The position numbers were made by a program, and so were the translations under genes. DNA of 64,000 nt from Vibrio furnissii CIP 102972 (GTDB lineage: Bacteria; Pseudomonadota; Gammaproteobacteria; Enterobacterales; Vibrionaceae), in contig NZ_ACZP01000014.1 in NCBI RefSeq assembly GCF_000176175.1, positions 558,001 through 622,000 on the forward strand, read 5' to 3'. Below are positions 1-9,600 of this stretch, in pieces (position 1 is the stretch's first letter; each line of letters starts with the position of its first letter). The notes below the pieces were generated by a model. That model worked only from the letters and a program-made list of their open reading frames with translations, had not been told where the DNA came from and did not search any database.

Positions 1-48
1 AAGCCCGTGATGATGAAAAAAATCATGCAGATGATTGACAATAGCTGA
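1..48 (+). CDS. 3' end of an unidentified gene (partial)
   Basis: Frame 1 is open from the window edge and ends in KKIMQMIDNS followed by TGA at 46-48. A rho-independent hairpin follows 7 bases later, which supports this being the real end of a plus-strand gene. The fifteen visible residues do not allow a function to be assigned. Confidence 0.45.
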   Translation, partial: KPVMMKKIMQMIDNS

Positions 49-55
49 CCCGCTG

Positions 56-90
56 CGCGAGGCGGCGACGGTGCCGCTTCGCGTTTTCTT
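56..90 (+). terminator. Rho-independent terminator of the truncated upstream gene
   Basis: CGCGAGGCGGC (56-66) pairs with GCCGCTTCGCG (73-83) with one mismatch across a 6-nt loop, and is followed by TTTTCTT. Confidence 0.6.
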
Positions 91-161
91 CCTGAGATAC
101 CGTTGCTATCTTGCTGATTTTCTGTATGTTAAAAATCACACCAAGGAATCGGAAGCGCAAC

Positions 162-956
162 ATGGAATTGGAACTGTTTGTTGTCGACGCGTTTACCACT
201 GAACGCTTTAAAGGCAATTCAGCGGCGGTCGTGCCAGTCACCCACTGGTTGAGTGATGCACAGATGCTCGCCATCGCTCAGGAAAATAACCTGTCGGAAA
301 CGGCATTTATCAAACGCTTGGCTGCAAATCACTACGCGATTCGTTGGTTTTCGCCGCTGACCGAAATTGATTTCTGTGGCCACGCGACGCTGGCATCAGC
401 GTACGTGCTATTCAACCACTTCGCGTGTGACGCCCCTTTAAATTTTGAGACCGCGGCGGTCGGCACACTCAGCGTCACTCAAACTGCAGACAAACGCATT
501 ACGATGCGCTTTCCCAACCGTGCGCCGCAGCCCGTTGACGACATACCAGCGCCCCTTCTCGCCGGGTTGTCCATCACGCCGGATGAAGTTTGGCTCAGCC
601 CACAAGCGTATTTTGCGGTGTATCACGATGAACAGGCCGTGCTTGAGGTGCTGCGCGATAATGAGCAACTCAAACAATTGGCTCCGTATGATGTCGTGGC
701 AACAGCCCAATCGAACGATTATGATTTTATCTCGCGCTATTTCTGGCCCGCGAACGGCGGCGATGAAGATCCCGTGACTGGCTCCATTCATGCCGGTTTG
801 GCGCCATTTTGGGGTGAACGTCTGGGAAAAACCGAATTGATTGCGTATCAAGCCTCACACCGTGGCGGCGTGTTGCAATGCGACTGGCAAGGCGAGCACG
901 TGATGGTTTCCGGCCACGGCGTCCTCTATTTACATGGCACAATACAGGTTGATTAA
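162..956 (+). CDS. PhzF family isomerase-like protein
   Basis: A 264-residue protein of the PhzF/diaminopimelate-epimerase-fold family, cytosolic enzymes thought to catalyse isomerisation of small molecules; the substrate cannot be read from sequence. Visible family hallmarks are the N-terminal VVDAFT and GNSAAVV segments, the putative catalytic glutamate in NNLSETAF (about residue 47), the DFCGHATLA segment (70-80), and the C-terminal GGDEDPVTGSIHAGLAPFW block. The ATG at 162 is preferred over an in-frame ATG at 111 because the homologous region starts with MELELFVVDAF and GGAAGCG lies just upstream. Length fits the family. It stands alone between a terminator and an AraC-type regulator on the same strand. 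Confidence 0.85.
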   Translation: MELELFVVDAFTTERFKGNSAAVVPVTHWLSDAQMLAIAQENNLSETAFIKRLAANHYAIRWFSPLTEIDFCGHATLASAYVLFNHFACDAPLNFETAAVGTLSVTQTADKRITMRFPNRAPQPVDDIPAPLLAGLSITPDEVWLSPQAYFAVYHDEQAVLEVLRDNEQLKQLAPYDVVATAQSNDYDFISRYFWPANGGDEDPVTGSIHAGLAPFWGERLGKTELIAYQASHRGGVLQCDWQGEHVMVSGHGVLYLHGTIQVD

Positions 957-1092
957 CGCCTTCACTCTTGGTGAGACTTTCATTCAATGCAGGACGACTT
1001 TATGCTTTGCGACCACAGCAGGCACATCGCGCTGAACAGGCCACGCGCCATCCCCACGACCAGCAAATGCACCAGCAGCATTGGGATTGATC

Positions 1093-1812
1093 ATGCGTGA
1101 CCGGCTTTCCATTCGCTCCTATTCAGCGCACGCGACGAGCCACGTCCACCACTATCATCAGTTGGTCTTACCGCTGTCGGGCTACATCGACATCGCCGTC
1201 GATGACGTAGTGCTCAAATGCGGTTTCGGCGATTGCGTGGTGGTGCGCGCCGGGGCGCGTCATGATTTCAGTGCGCCAGAAACGTTTCGCTTTTTGGTGG
1301 CCGATCTCCATGAACTGCCCCCCAACCTCAGCGCGTCCAGCGTGGTCAGTTTTCAATTGGATCCTGCGGCCTTAGCATACATTCAATTTGTCGATAAACA
1401 GCTCCGCACGCAGGTAGATCCCACCGTTGAAGCGATGACGTTGGCGCTGTTTTTGGCTCTGTTAGCCAAGCAAGGCTTTGCGCGCGCCATTGATCCACGC
1501 ATTCAAAAAGCGGTGCAAGCGATGCGCGATCATCTGGCGCAACCGCTCACCATCAATGAACTGGCCAGCATCGCGTGCTTAAGCACCACGCAATACAAAA
1601 ACCTATTCAAAACCAATCTGGGGATGACGACGTTTCAATATCTGACTCAATTGAGGATGGAACGGGCTCGCGCGCTACTGACACACTCTGATTATCCCAT
1701 CGGCCTGATCGCCGAGCAGGTAGGGTTTCAAGATCCGTCAGCGTTCAGTCGCAGTTTCAGCCGCTACTTTGGCCAGCCCCCCAAGTTCTACACTCGGCTT
1801 TACAGCAAATAA
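1093..1812 (+). CDS. AraC family transcriptional regulator
   Basis: A 239-residue regulator. The N-terminal half resembles a cupin-like effector domain, with a histidine-rich HVHHYHQ segment near residue 17. The C-terminal hundred residues hold the two AraC helix-turn-helix units, with INELASIACLS in the first and GLIAEQVGFQDPSAFSRSFSRYFG in two adjoining parts of the second. I chose ATG 1093; an in-frame TTG at 1081 is possible. It precedes a DMT exporter on the same strand by 170 bases, so it may control that exporter, though an autonomous role is equally possible. The effector is unknown. Confidence 0.85.
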   Translation: MRDRLSIRSYSAHATSHVHHYHQLVLPLSGYIDIAVDDVVLKCGFGDCVVVRAGARHDFSAPETFRFLVADLHELPPNLSASSVVSFQLDPAALAYIQFVDKQLRTQVDPTVEAMTLALFLALLAKQGFARAIDPRIQKAVQAMRDHLAQPLTINELASIACLSTTQYKNLFKTNLGMTTFQYLTQLRMERARALLTHSDYPIGLIAEQVGFQDPSAFSRSFSRYFGQPPKFYTRLYSK

Positions 1813-1982
1813 CGACGCATCTCGACATGCCTCACTACAAGCATCACGACGCGCATCGTCCCCCACTCAGAGTTGAACATCAAAATGAGCGTTGCGGCGT
1901 ATCAAAGTGTCTTTTCTGCACAAACAGGATAAAAATTCTCTTTATCATCGAGAGAACTCATAGATCAAACCGAGATTAATCC

Positions 1983-2909
1983 ATGTTGCGAACGATGCGT
2001 TTCACCCCTTCGATATCCCTATTGACGCTGGCTCCCATTCTGTTTTTGTTGATGTGGAGCAGTGGGGCGGTCATGGTCAAATTGGGGGTCGCACAGGCGT
2101 CCGTGTGGAGCTTTTTGATCGCCCGTTCAGCCATCTCGCTGGCCTTAACACTGCTGCTGCTGCGCGTCATGCGTGGTCGTTGGCTTCCGCGTTTGGCGCA
2201 CAGCTCTCGCGCCACGCGCTGGAACCTGCTGGGCTCGGGTTTGCTGCTGCAGGCTGGTTACCTCAGTACTTATTTCTTAGCCATTTCCAGCGGGCTCTCT
2301 CCGGGCCTCGTCACCGTGATCCTCGGTTTGCAACCCTTGATCACGCCGTTGCTGGCTCGCCAGCGTCAAAGCCGCCGCGCCGCTCTGTTTCTGCTGTTTG
2401 GCTTTGCTGGCTTGTGCTTGGCAGTCGCAGGTTCGGCACAATTGGGCGCGCTCAATTGGCATGGGATCGGTTGGGCATTGCTGGCGCTGGCGGCCATTAC
2501 GGTCGGCACCATCTGTCAGGGGCGAATTCAGTTGGATAACTTAGATTCCGTGGTCAGCCAAAACAGCATCGCGCTGTTGATCTTTGGTGCCATTCAACTG
2601 ACTCAGCCGTGGTACATGCTTTGGAATCCGCAGTTGGTCGTCGCGCTGCTGTGGATGAGTGTGGTGGTCTCCACAGGCGCATTGCTGCTGTTGATGTTGA
2701 TGCTCAAACATCAGTCGGCCAGTCAGGTCAGCGTGCTGTTTTATTGCATTCCAGTGCTCACCATTCTGTTTGATTACGCCCTATTTGGCACCACGCTCAG
2801 CGTGATGTCATGGGTGGGCGTCATCACCGTTGCCGCCAGTGTGTGGGGGTATCAACACGACAAAGCCAGACGTGCGCAGCAAGTAATCGCAGCGTCTGGC
2901 TCAGCGTGA
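1983..2909 (+). CDS. EamA/DMT family transporter
   Basis: A 308-residue hydrophobic protein with about ten predicted membrane segments in two EamA repeats, typical of inner-membrane drug/metabolite exporters (RhaT/YdcZ-like). Characteristic early segment: MWSSGAVMVKLGV and SARSAISLA-like SFLIARSAISLAL; the second repeat begins near residue 155. Start ATG 1983 gives the usual length; ATG 1998 is an alternative. No Shine-Dalgarno sequence is strong. The substrate is unknown; the upstream AraC gene may regulate it. Confidence 0.85.
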   Translation: MLRTMRFTPSISLLTLAPILFLLMWSSGAVMVKLGVAQASVWSFLIARSAISLALTLLLLRVMRGRWLPRLAHSSRATRWNLLGSGLLLQAGYLSTYFLAISSGLSPGLVTVILGLQPLITPLLARQRQSRRAALFLLFGFAGLCLAVAGSAQLGALNWHGIGWALLALAAITVGTICQGRIQLDNLDSVVSQNSIALLIFGAIQLTQPWYMLWNPQLVVALLWMSVVVSTGALLLLMLMLKHQSASQVSVLFYCIPVLTILFDYALFGTTLSVMSWVGVITVAASVWGYQHDKARRAQQVIAASGSA

Positions 2910-2927
2910 CAAGCCGCATGAGCGCCT

Positions 2928-5813
2928 TTACGGTTGGTGAATATCCAGCCGGTTGAGCAGCGATGGAAAACCCCAGCCATCTTGGCCCGGCACCACCGGT
3001 TCACCGGTTAAATACTCAAACAACGTCGGCGCCAACGAGCCGTTCGCTTCACTCAGCAGCGGCTCATGATTGGCGCCCACTGGCGCGCCCCAAAAGCCCA
3101 GAAACGCATCTTTTTCTAAATAGCTTTCCCCAGCATGACGCCCCGGCACTTTGGTGTTGTAGCCAATGCCATCACGAGGAAACAGGTTAACGGTGCCTGC
3201 GCGATCCTCTTCGTAGAGGGCCGCGAGCTGATTCACCGAATCGGGCCGCGCGCTAAAGCGGGTTAAGTCGCGCCACTGAGCGGCATCACACCAACTCGCC
3301 ACATCTTCCGCTTTGGCGGCATAAAGGCATTGATCCACCAACTTGGCGTACTGGTTGAGCGCCTGTTCGCTTGGTGACGACAGATAAGGATTGAGTACTT
3401 GCACATCCAGCAGGCGCGCCTTGCCATTGACACCTGCGTAATAGAGTTTGTCGCCTTGTTTACGAATGATCTCATCCACCCGCTGGCCGTCGCGTTCGCC
3501 AACCAAGCGCACCGCACATTGGTTCACAGTGCAGGCACTTTCGCGTACCACCAAGTAATCCAGCGTGTCCCCTAGGCGCTGCACACTTTCGGCGATCACA
3601 TCGACTGGCATATCGCTTTCCGCCGGTTGCCATTGGGTCAATTCCTGATACACCGGCTGCACCTGCCAACCCGCTTTGGCATTAAAGAAATCGAGCATGA
3701 AGTTGCCGCCCGCCGTCGAGGCAACCACCACATCAACCTGATGATAACCCGGCGGATTGAGTGCATTGGTCAACTTTGGCCCTTCCCCTTCATCCGAAGA
3801 GATTTTTTCCAGATGAATCGTGATTCCGAGTGCTTTCGCCAGCGGGGTAAAAATCTGCTTTTCCGGATTGAGCGCAAAATAGACCGGCGCCAAGCCGTGA
3901 TCCCCCGCCATTCCCCACAAGGTGCGCTCATACACACCGGCATCCCGATAAGCCTTTTCCATCCGCCCTAACCAGTAATCGAGGCGGTTGAGCTCGCCCG
4001 TGGGCATGATGACTTCATCGCTGAACGGGCCGGTAAAATGGGCGAAATGATCCGGCCACGGGTTGTACACCAAGGTGTAATCCGGCAAGCCGTGCATGTC
4101 TTGCTCGGCATAATCAGCCAGTGCCTGTTGCAACGCCCATTTACGGCTCAGACGCGTGTAAACTGCCCATTGGGAAATGTCCTGATAGGCGCTCACCTGC
4201 TCAATCAGTGTTGCGCGCACGCCATGCAGCGATTGCTCCACTTTTGCTCGTGCTTCGAGGTCGCGCAAGCAGCGTTTTTCACAAAAGTCACGCTGCGCCT
4301 CGCCAACACCGAGGTTGATTAAACCATCGTAGGTCACGTGCGCATTCCAGTCGTATTGCGCGTTGCAGTTAAGCGTTTTGAGATAATCCAAACGATCAAA
4401 CATGGTTTGAACGTGACGTTCGCCAACCAGCTTATCGAGCTGCAGTGCATCATTGCCGTAGAAGTAATACGCTCGGTCTGCCTGACGGTCAACAAAGTGG
4501 AAATTGGGAATGCCGGTGCCGCCATCGCCAGAGACCTTCGCCCCGGTTTTGATCAGCGGCAGGTTGCGCACGCTGATGGTGGGCGTCGAGGAAATTCCTA
4601 CCTGCACGATATTACTGTGATCACTGCTGTAGAGACGTTTAAAGAACGGTAGGTAATAGGGATCGTGATACGGCTGCTCAGCGAGAATTTGCATAAAGCG
4701 CACCTGTTGCTGATGGGCGGGCTGCTCATCCGTCAGCGGTGAACGCATCGATGCCGCATTGACCTGACGGCGGTACACTTCACCGATAAATGGCTGGCTC
4801 GGATCAACCAGCCCCTGCATCAACCCTTGTTGCAAACCATCAACGGTCACCTGCACCGCAAGACGGCGCTGCTGCTGAGAACGCAGAAAATCCACCACCT
4901 GTGCCGGGTTACTGTCGAGCGTATCCACCAGCCAATCCGTCAAACGTTCCGTGCGTTCTTGCTGATACAAAAACTGGCGATACCCTTTGAGCACATTGAG
5001 ACGCACAAAATCAATCAAGCTGACGGTCACAGCTTCCGCTTTGTTGTTGATTTTGCTGGCGTTGGCAGGTTTGGCATCATCCATCACCGCCAGTAGCGCA
5101 TGTTTCATGTCGCCATCCTGCATACCCGATGCCGCTTTCTCCAGCAGCCCAACCACGATGGGTTGAATCTTCGCGACCAAGGCTTTGTCTTGCGCGCTAC
5201 CGCTCAGGTATTGGTACTGCGGCGGCAGTTGATCCACATGTTGCCACTCGCCCACCTGAACCAACGCATCATAGAGCGTCACCAGAGTAGCGATGAAATC
5301 ACGATCAATTTTAATCCCTTCCTGATGTGCCTGATCTTTACTGCGCATCTCAGGTTCATCCGTGGGTTTATTCCCCACGTGATATAAGCTGTGTTCAAAG
5401 CCTTTGAGCGCCTGATCGTCGTACACCGTGCTGAGATACGCTTTGAACTGGTCGCCCGGTTCAATTCCCGCGTAACGGTCGTAATATTGATAAAGGAAAT
5501 AGCCGAGCGGAATGGCGTAACGCGGATCGGTGATCTGTTTCATCACGCGAGCTTTGACTTTCGCATCCAGTGGCAAGGTCAGAATGTAGGTATCCAGCGA
5601 TACGCCGGCAATGGTAAACAGCGTGGCATCTCGCGCCACGGTGGTCGAATAGCTGAGCGATGAAACAATCTGATTTTTAAGGATGGCTGCGGAGTTAAAC
5701 ACTCCGCCAATGAGCGGTGTATCGCCCAGCCCCGCTTGGGCAGGCGATGCGAGTAAACAGGCCGACACCGCAGCGATAAGCGGTGCCTGACGCATCAATT
5801 TAACAGAGGACAT
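2928..5813 (-). CDS. Exported alkaline-phosphatase-superfamily protein
   Basis: A 961-residue protein starting with a signal peptide (about residues 1-27, cleavage after SPAQA); ATG 5813 is preferred to 5831 because it starts the signal sequence. The C-terminal half has features of the alkaline phosphatase/nucleotide pyrophosphatase superfamily: GTGIPNFHF near the putative nucleophile, NPWPDHFAHFTGP (metal Asp/His), MAGDHGLAPV (metal Asp-His) and VPGRHAGES (late metal His). It probably hydrolyses phosphate or sulfate esters in the periplasm. The N-terminal 450 residues match nothing I recognise and make it much longer than typical family members. It lies 3 bases before the end of the threonine-aldolase-like gene and could be cotranscribed with it. 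Confidence 0.75.
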   Translation of the reverse strand: MSSVKLMRQAPLIAAVSACLLASPAQAGLGDTPLIGGVFNSAAILKNQIVSSLSYSTTVARDATLFTIAGVSLDTYILTLPLDAKVKARVMKQITDPRYAIPLGYFLYQYYDRYAGIEPGDQFKAYLSTVYDDQALKGFEHSLYHVGNKPTDEPEMRSKDQAHQEGIKIDRDFIATLVTLYDALVQVGEWQHVDQLPPQYQYLSGSAQDKALVAKIQPIVVGLLEKAASGMQDGDMKHALLAVMDDAKPANASKINNKAEAVTVSLIDFVRLNVLKGYRQFLYQQERTERLTDWLVDTLDSNPAQVVDFLRSQQQRRLAVQVTVDGLQQGLMQGLVDPSQPFIGEVYRRQVNAASMRSPLTDEQPAHQQQVRFMQILAEQPYHDPYYLPFFKRLYSSDHSNIVQVGISSTPTISVRNLPLIKTGAKVSGDGGTGIPNFHFVDRQADRAYYFYGNDALQLDKLVGERHVQTMFDRLDYLKTLNCNAQYDWNAHVTYDGLINLGVGEAQRDFCEKRCLRDLEARAKVEQSLHGVRATLIEQVSAYQDISQWAVYTRLSRKWALQQALADYAEQDMHGLPDYTLVYNPWPDHFAHFTGPFSDEVIMPTGELNRLDYWLGRMEKAYRDAGVYERTLWGMAGDHGLAPVYFALNPEKQIFTPLAKALGITIHLEKISSDEGEGPKLTNALNPPGYHQVDVVVASTAGGNFMLDFFNAKAGWQVQPVYQELTQWQPAESDMPVDVIAESVQRLGDTLDYLVVRESACTVNQCAVRLVGERDGQRVDEIIRKQGDKLYYAGVNGKARLLDVQVLNPYLSSPSEQALNQYAKLVDQCLYAAKAEDVASWCDAAQWRDLTRFSARPDSVNQLAALYEEDRAGTVNLFPRDGIGYNTKVPGRHAGESYLEKDAFLGFWGAPVGANHEPLLSEANGSLAPTLFEYLTGEPVVPGQDGWGFPSLLNRLDIHQP

Positions 5814-5834
5814 AGAGAAAGATTCCGTCACGCA

Positions 5835-6914
5835 TTAGGCGTTGAGTTGATCGCGTATCCAATCGAGTACTTCGATCAGCTGATGATCGGGCATGTTGAG
5901 CAGTCGATCGCCCACATACCACTCGATGAAGCTTTGATTGGGTTGCGGCGCACTTTGTGGATGACCGAGCCAGATTTTCTTGTCTGATGCGAGGCGGTTA
6001 CGCAGCACAATGGCATTGTCGACGCTCAGCGGCAGATAGAGATGCAGCATGTTGGCTTGCGGCTCAATCGGATTAAGGGTGAATTCAGGGTAATCGAGCA
6101 GAATCTGATAAATCTGTTGTGTGCGTTCAAACAGCACGGGCATGACAGCCAAACGCGGCTCAAACTGCATCGCGGCGGATACCACATAAGGCGTGCGATG
6201 ATAGACATTACCTCCCTGACGGCGCATCCACACCGCCGCTTTATTGATAAACGCTTGGCTGCCGAGCAACATCGAACCGCCCAATCCATTGATGCCTTTA
6301 TACAACGAGACATACGCGGTGTGAAAACCGGCAGCGATGTCGCGATAACTCTTTTGATAAAACGCTGCCGATTCCCACAACCGCGCGCCATCCATGTGTA
6401 GGTGAATACCCTGTTCAGCGCAGTAGGTTTTGACCGCTTCCAGCTGTTGCCAACTCGGCAACTGGCCCCCAAGCTCACGCATCGGTAGTTCGTACACCGC
6501 CGCCGCAATTTCATCTGGCCACGCTTTGAGATCCTGCACCAGCCACGGGCGATGACGGTCACCAATGGGCAGCACCTGAAAACGTTGCTGCATCTGATAC
6601 CCCTGCGCTTCATGGGTGAAGATATGACACGTTTCATGCATTGCGACCACCGAGCAACGCTTTTCCTGACACACCAGTTGCAGCGCGGTGGGTTGGGTCA
6701 TGGTACCGGTGATGACAAACAGCGCCGCCTCAAAGCCCAATCGCTCGGCGACTTGCTGTTCAAAATTCTGAATGGTGTTTCCGCTGCCGTAAGCATCATG
6801 GTCCACCGCATGGGTTTCGCACCACTCAGCCATCTGGCGAAACAGCGTGGCCGGGTCTGGTTCATGGTTGCCCGCGATAAAGGTGTGGCAGTGTTGGCGA
6901 AGATCAGCATCCAT
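5835..6914 (-). CDS. Threonine-aldolase-like PLP enzyme (beta-eliminating lyase family)
   Basis: A 359-residue fold-type I PLP enzyme. Visible residues are HETCHIF with His93 stacking on the cofactor, the HMDGARLW segment with PLP-binding Asp175, and the Schiff-base lysine Lys206 in SLYKGINGLGGSM. These fit low-specificity threonine aldolases, which cleave threonine to glycine and acetaldehyde, but the sequence is divergent enough that a different beta-hydroxy amino acid may be used. It is followed 21 bases later by the exported phosphatase-like gene on the same strand. Confidence 0.8.
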   Translation of the reverse strand: MDADLRQHCHTFIAGNHEPDPATLFRQMAEWCETHAVDHDAYGSGNTIQNFEQQVAERLGFEAALFVITGTMTQPTALQLVCQEKRCSVVAMHETCHIFTHEAQGYQMQQRFQVLPIGDRHRPWLVQDLKAWPDEIAAAVYELPMRELGGQLPSWQQLEAVKTYCAEQGIHLHMDGARLWESAAFYQKSYRDIAAGFHTAYVSLYKGINGLGGSMLLGSQAFINKAAVWMRRQGGNVYHRTPYVVSAAMQFEPRLAVMPVLFERTQQIYQILLDYPEFTLNPIEPQANMLHLYLPLSVDNAIVLRNRLASDKKIWLGHPQSAPQPNQSFIEWYVGDRLLNMPDHQLIEVLDWIRDQLNA

Positions 6915-7032
6915 ACGTTCTCATCCTATTGCATATCATCTCAGCGAAACGATATCACTCTCGAATGAATTTTCGATACTGATGCATGAAAACTGTGAAA
7001 CGCAGTGAGGAACGCGGTTCTGCGTCTGAGAT

Positions 7033-8007
7033 TTAACGTGTTTTGGCCGCGCGAATCTGCGATTTCTGGCGATACATGACCTGATCCGCTTGTTCAAGCA
7101 AGGTATCAATATGCACTTCAGACAAGCCATCCCCCGCCACGGTGCCACTGCAAAACGCCAGTTGATACGGTCGATTCGCGGTGTCGTTAAATTCCGTCAC
7201 CGCATGACGAAAGCGCTCGATGGCTCGCTGCGCTTCCTCGTCGAGCGTGGATGACATGAACACCACAAATTCGTCTCCACCAAGGCGGGCAATCAAATCC
7301 GATTCGCGAAAACTGCTCAACATGAGCTGGGCAAAATCCTGTAATGCATCATCCCCAACCGAGTGCCCGAGCTGATCGTTGATCGCTTTGAAACCATTCA
7401 GGTCAAAAAACGCCAAGCAATAGGGAATGCGATTAAAGCGGCAGTGCATCAAGCTTTTGCTCACCAACGACAAAAAGCCACGGCGATTCGAGATGTTGGT
7501 CAGCTCATCGACCGAGGCATTATGCGTGGCCGCCAGCTCTCGTTCAGCCATTTTGGCCAAATCCAGCAAATCAATGATCTCGTCGTGATTGAGATTGCGT
7601 GGTTCAGTATCAATGATGCATAGCGTGCCCAGTTTCGAACCGTCTTGAAACACCAAAGGCACGCCCGCGTAAAAGCGAATGTGCGGATTGTCGGTGACCA
7701 GCGGATTATCGGCAAAACGTTCATCGGCAACGGCATTGTTGATGATAAACGGCTCGTCACCCAAAATGGCATGACCACAAAACGAGATATCCCGCGGCGT
7801 TTCACTCACGTTGAGCCCAAAGCTGGACTTAAACCACTGGCGCTTTTCATCCACCAAGGTGACCAGTGCAATCGGGACATCAAAGAGACGCCGAGCCAAA
7901 CGAGTCACGCGATCAAAACGTTCCTCCGGCGCGGAGTCTAAAATACCGAGCTTATGTAAGCTGGCAATGCGTTGTTGTTCATCGATAGGTTTGGCTGGTT
8001 TTTGCAT
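7033..8007 (-). CDS. GAF-GGDEF diguanylate cyclase
   Basis: A 324-residue soluble protein. A GAF sensor domain spans roughly residues 25-155 (SFCGHAI and FYAGVPL are typical of the GAF subgroup found before GGDEF domains). A GGDEF domain spans about 165-320, with intact GGDEF at 243-247 and an RESD inhibitory site five residues before it (234-237). It is therefore predicted to be an active, product-inhibited c-di-GMP synthase whose signal is sensed in the cytosol. It is transcribed divergently from the MATE gene. Confidence 0.9.
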   Translation of the reverse strand: MQKPAKPIDEQQRIASLHKLGILDSAPEERFDRVTRLARRLFDVPIALVTLVDEKRQWFKSSFGLNVSETPRDISFCGHAILGDEPFIINNAVADERFADNPLVTDNPHIRFYAGVPLVFQDGSKLGTLCIIDTEPRNLNHDEIIDLLDLAKMAERELAATHNASVDELTNISNRRGFLSLVSKSLMHCRFNRIPYCLAFFDLNGFKAINDQLGHSVGDDALQDFAQLMLSSFRESDLIARLGGDEFVVFMSSTLDEEAQRAIERFRHAVTEFNDTANRPYQLAFCSGTVAGDGLSEVHIDTLLEQADQVMYRQKSQIRAAKTR

Positions 8008-8166
8008 AGCGACTAGCTGGTTACACTGTTAACATGCTTCTACAATAGTTGAGTTGCGGAGTCAGGTAAATGTTTGTCATGCAGACATGCCGGTTGATTT
8101 CCGAACTTTCGCCCGCATATTAGCTGACAAACCACTCGTTGATATTCAACAAACCGATAGGTTCCC

Positions 8167-9516
8167 ATGCAAAACCGTCAAACCATCACTCCCCCTTCGT
8201 TGTCGCGCCAGTTGTTCCAAATGACCTGGCCGATGCTCTTCGGCGTCCTGTCGCTGATGAGTTTTCAACTCGTCGACAGTGCCTTTATCGGCCAACTTGG
8301 CGTGCTACCACTCGCCGCGCAAGGCTTTACCATGCCCATTCAGATGATCATCATCGGGATTCAGGTCGGCTTGGGCATTGCCACCACCGCGGTAATTTCG
8401 CGCGCGCTGGGCGCCGGTCAAGAAAAGTACGCCAAACAGCTGGGCGGCTTAGTCGTTGCCATGGGGAGCATCGGGGTCGCGGTCTTCGGCGTGGTGCTGT
8501 ACCTTTTACGCCATCCCATTCTGGGGCTACTTGGCGCACCAGACAGCGTGTTTCCCATCATCGACAGTTACTGGATTTGGTGGGTGGTGAGTGCATGGAC
8601 AGGCGCTGTCTTATACTTTTTGTACAGCATTTGTCGCGCCAATGGCAACACCATGCTGCCGGGCACCATGATGATGATCACCAGCGTCTTGAACTTGTTG
8701 CTGGATCCGCTGTTTATTTTCACCTTTGATCTGGGCATTAACGGTGCTGCCATCGCGACCATTTTGGCCTTTGGCATCGGGATTGTCATCGTCGCGCCGC
8801 GCGTCTCCGCCAAACACTGGATGCTGTTTGATTGGCGCGATCTCAACATCGCCCACAGTGTGCGTTCTATCGGCCATATCATGGGTCCCGCGATGCTGAG
8901 CCAATTGCTGCCCCCTCTCTCTTCCATGCTGGCGACCAAATTACTGGCCGGCTTTGGCACCGCAGCCGTGGCCGCATGGGCACTGGGTTCGCGCTTTGAA
9001 TTTTTTGCGATTGTGTCTGTGCTAGCGCTGACCATGTCCATTCCTCCGATGGTGGGTCGCTTGCTCGGTTCCGACAACATTGCAGATATTCGTAAATTGG
9101 TCACGATCGCGATTCGTTTCGTGCTGGTGTCTCAAGTGCTGATCGCACTCATCACGTTGTCGCTCGCCACGCCATTGGCAGGGCTGATGACCAGTGAAGA
9201 GAGTGTGGAGTCAATTCTGAACTGGCACCTGACCGTGGTGCCGCTCAGCTTGGGGCCATTGGGCATCTGTATGTTGATGGTGTCCGTCTCCAATGCGCTA
9301 GGGAAATCCTATGTCGCGTTGACGATTTCGGCACTGCGTCTGTTTGCGTTCTTCTTGCCATGTCTGTGGCTCGGCGCGCAAATCGGCGACCTGAAAGGGC
9401 TGTTTGTTGGCGCCTTTATCGGCAATATTTTAGCGGGTGCGACCGCGTGGAGCATTTACCAGCGCGCGCTGCATCGCATTGAAATGAGCATCAACCAAGT
9501 TGACCGAACGTGTTGA
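8167..9516 (+). CDS. MATE family efflux transporter
   Basis: A 449-residue protein with about twelve membrane segments in two MATE repeats (from about residue 15 and 235). MTWPMLFGVLSLMSFQLVDSAF is typical of family N-termini, and the conserved repeat-2 start IMGPAMLSQLLPP is present. MATE proteins export cationic compounds using sodium or proton gradients; the substrate here is unknown. Single-gene unit ending at a bidirectional terminator. Confidence 0.9.
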   Translation: MQNRQTITPPSLSRQLFQMTWPMLFGVLSLMSFQLVDSAFIGQLGVLPLAAQGFTMPIQMIIIGIQVGLGIATTAVISRALGAGQEKYAKQLGGLVVAMGSIGVAVFGVVLYLLRHPILGLLGAPDSVFPIIDSYWIWWVVSAWTGAVLYFLYSICRANGNTMLPGTMMMITSVLNLLLDPLFIFTFDLGINGAAIATILAFGIGIVIVAPRVSAKHWMLFDWRDLNIAHSVRSIGHIMGPAMLSQLLPPLSSMLATKLLAGFGTAAVAAWALGSRFEFFAIVSVLALTMSIPPMVGRLLGSDNIADIRKLVTIAIRFVLVSQVLIALITLSLATPLAGLMTSEESVESILNWHLTVVPLSLGPLGICMLMVSVSNALGKSYVALTISALRLFAFFLPCLWLGAQIGDLKGLFVGAFIGNILAGATAWSIYQRALHRIEMSINQVDRTC

Positions 9517-9526
9517 GATCACAACG

Positions 9527-9555
9527 AAAAAGGCGCTCTGATGAGCGCCTTTTTT
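9527..9555. terminator. Bidirectional terminator between MATE gene and aroG
   Basis: AAAGGCGCTC (9529-9538) and GAGCGCCTTT (9543-9552) form a ten-pair stem with a TGAT loop. T-runs follow on both strands, serving the convergent MATE and aroG genes. Confidence 0.85.
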
Positions 9556-9600
9556 ATATGGAAATATCTATCTTGGTATGGTATCGATGGCCATCCACAC